Below the pieces are notes generated by a model. It worked only from the letters and a program-made list of their open reading frames with translations, did not search any database and was not told the origin of the DNA. The position numbers and the translations under genes are program-made. Of a stretch of DNA of 64,000 bases, positions 63,601 through 64,000 are shown piece after piece. The stretch's first letter is position 1. Every line of letters begins with the position of its first letter. The stretch spans positions 20,039,001 through 20,103,000 of the forward strand of contig CM034550.1 in NCBI GenBank assembly GCA_020055645.1. Reading direction: 5' to 3'. The stretch is from Tomocerus qinae. Its lineage: Eukaryota; Arthropoda; Collembola; Entomobryomorpha; Tomoceridae.

Positions 63601-64000
63601 TAGCAATTCTGATGAAGATTCGTCCAATTGCAGTAGCATACAGAACTTGTCGACCATTCCTGAGAAATCTGGAAAGAGATGGAAAGCTCTCGGTGGATTT
63701 TTCCAAAAAATGTTTCATAAAGAAAAATCAAAGAAGAGTAAAGACAAAGAAAGTAAAACTAGCCCAATGGTTATTACTGGCCCCGTGGATTTACGAAGTC
63801 GTATTAATTCCCAGGAAAAAGAAAAACCGAAGAAAGGGCAAGCTCCGGCTATACCTACAAATGTTCCTGCAAAATCTGTTACAAAAAATCCTCATCCTGT
63901 GGGTTCCCAGTTGGCTATCAATAATGAAAATGTCATGGATGAACTGAAAAAGAAAGTTGGCAATATGAAAAAGATTGGCTCGGAGGAAACTGAAGCAAGT
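54660..64000 (+). CDS. PH-domain adaptor-like protein, 3' end beyond the window
   Basis: Coding exons: 54660-55076, 62035-62232, 62473-62616 and 62840 onward, all phase 0. They encode 640 residues here with no stop before the window ends. An ATG at 54594 would add 22 residues. I prefer 54660 for its better start context and because the intervening bases look like leader. Residues 1-130 are acidic, then Ser-rich. The PH domain is about 130-222: GYMEKRSKM, GWKKFWCVLDGRLLTYYKS, FPLQIVTRTQVYYL, and the helix with the invariant Trp (DHWLIAIQEAAS). The region after it is long and low-complexity, with acidic clusters, Tyr motifs (HHYDEIL, DIYEQVEA) suited to phosphorylation, and Lys-rich stretches near the window end. 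It probably binds membrane phosphoinositides and acts as a signalling scaffold. I cannot name the family. Confidence 0.8.
55077..62034 (+). other. 6.96-kb intron inside the PH domain
   Basis: Donor AAAATG|GTTAGT and acceptor TTTCTAG|TTGGGG join GYMEKRSKM to LGWKKFWCVLDG, which is the continuous first beta hairpin of a PH domain. No gene is supported within the intron. A T-loop-like sequence on the minus strand near 58740 does not form a tRNA. First introns this long often carry enhancers, but no specific site is evident. Confidence 0.7.

Noticed and set aside
63522..63947. A 141-codon open frame with many basic residues
   Set aside because: It is a different frame of the PH gene's last exon. 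The true frame is open from 62840 to the window end and contains the continuation of the protein.

Overview
The window reads as AT-rich animal genomic DNA. Genes are sparse, coding exons are separated by GT-AG introns of about 80 bp to 7 kb, AATAAA signals follow stop codons, and the recognisable proteins are metazoan: a secreted serpin, a GPI-anchored Ly6/three-finger protein, CUB-LDLa-transmembrane proteins and a PH-domain protein. An arthropod is the best guess, because the Ly6 protein resembles insect quiver-type proteins and the rest fits. No species can be named from the sequence.

Layout. (1) 2.6-25 kb holds a same-strand cluster of five small paralogous genes (coding regions at 2902, 13159, 18256, 22014 and 24257), which I do not recognise as any named family. 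Three of them share an N-terminal block (consensus Y-A-x-G-I-I-S-P, then F-x-S-W-S-[IV]) and an invariant C-terminal block (R-N-R-F-N ... Q-L-K-Q-[LM]-Y-V-Y-stop) in whole or recognisable form. The fourth has only the N-terminal block and the fifth only the C-terminal one. Each has a TATA box (GGTATAAA in four of five). In most of them a non-coding first exon and a short intron follow, and one uninterrupted coding exon starts a few bases after the acceptor. A six-exon serpin with a very long, acidic reactive loop (6256-9210) sits inside the cluster. An orphan ORF with similar architecture lies at 15377. A short transposable element with 8-bp target duplications and a 34-bp inverted repeat lie between the last two members.

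(2) 26.3-27.0 kb, minus strand: a three-exon Ly6/uPAR-like GPI-anchored protein. (3) 30.6-46.3 kb: three related single-pass membrane proteins (one minus, two plus). All end in a cytoplasmic tail with PP-x-Y-x-x-L-F-P, which overlaps a WW-binding PPxY motif with a YxxL endocytic signal. Two have CUB-like and LDLa ectodomains. The middle one keeps the leader, first intron phase, transmembrane segment and tail motif but has neither ectodomain. (4) 54.6-64.0 kb: the 5' part of a PH-domain adaptor-like gene, with a 7-kb intron inside the PH domain and an open frame running off the window end.

The remaining sequence is AT-rich intergenic or intronic DNA with a few local duplications. Exon borders were assigned by eye from splice consensus, reading-frame phase and comparison between paralogs. 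No database search was possible.
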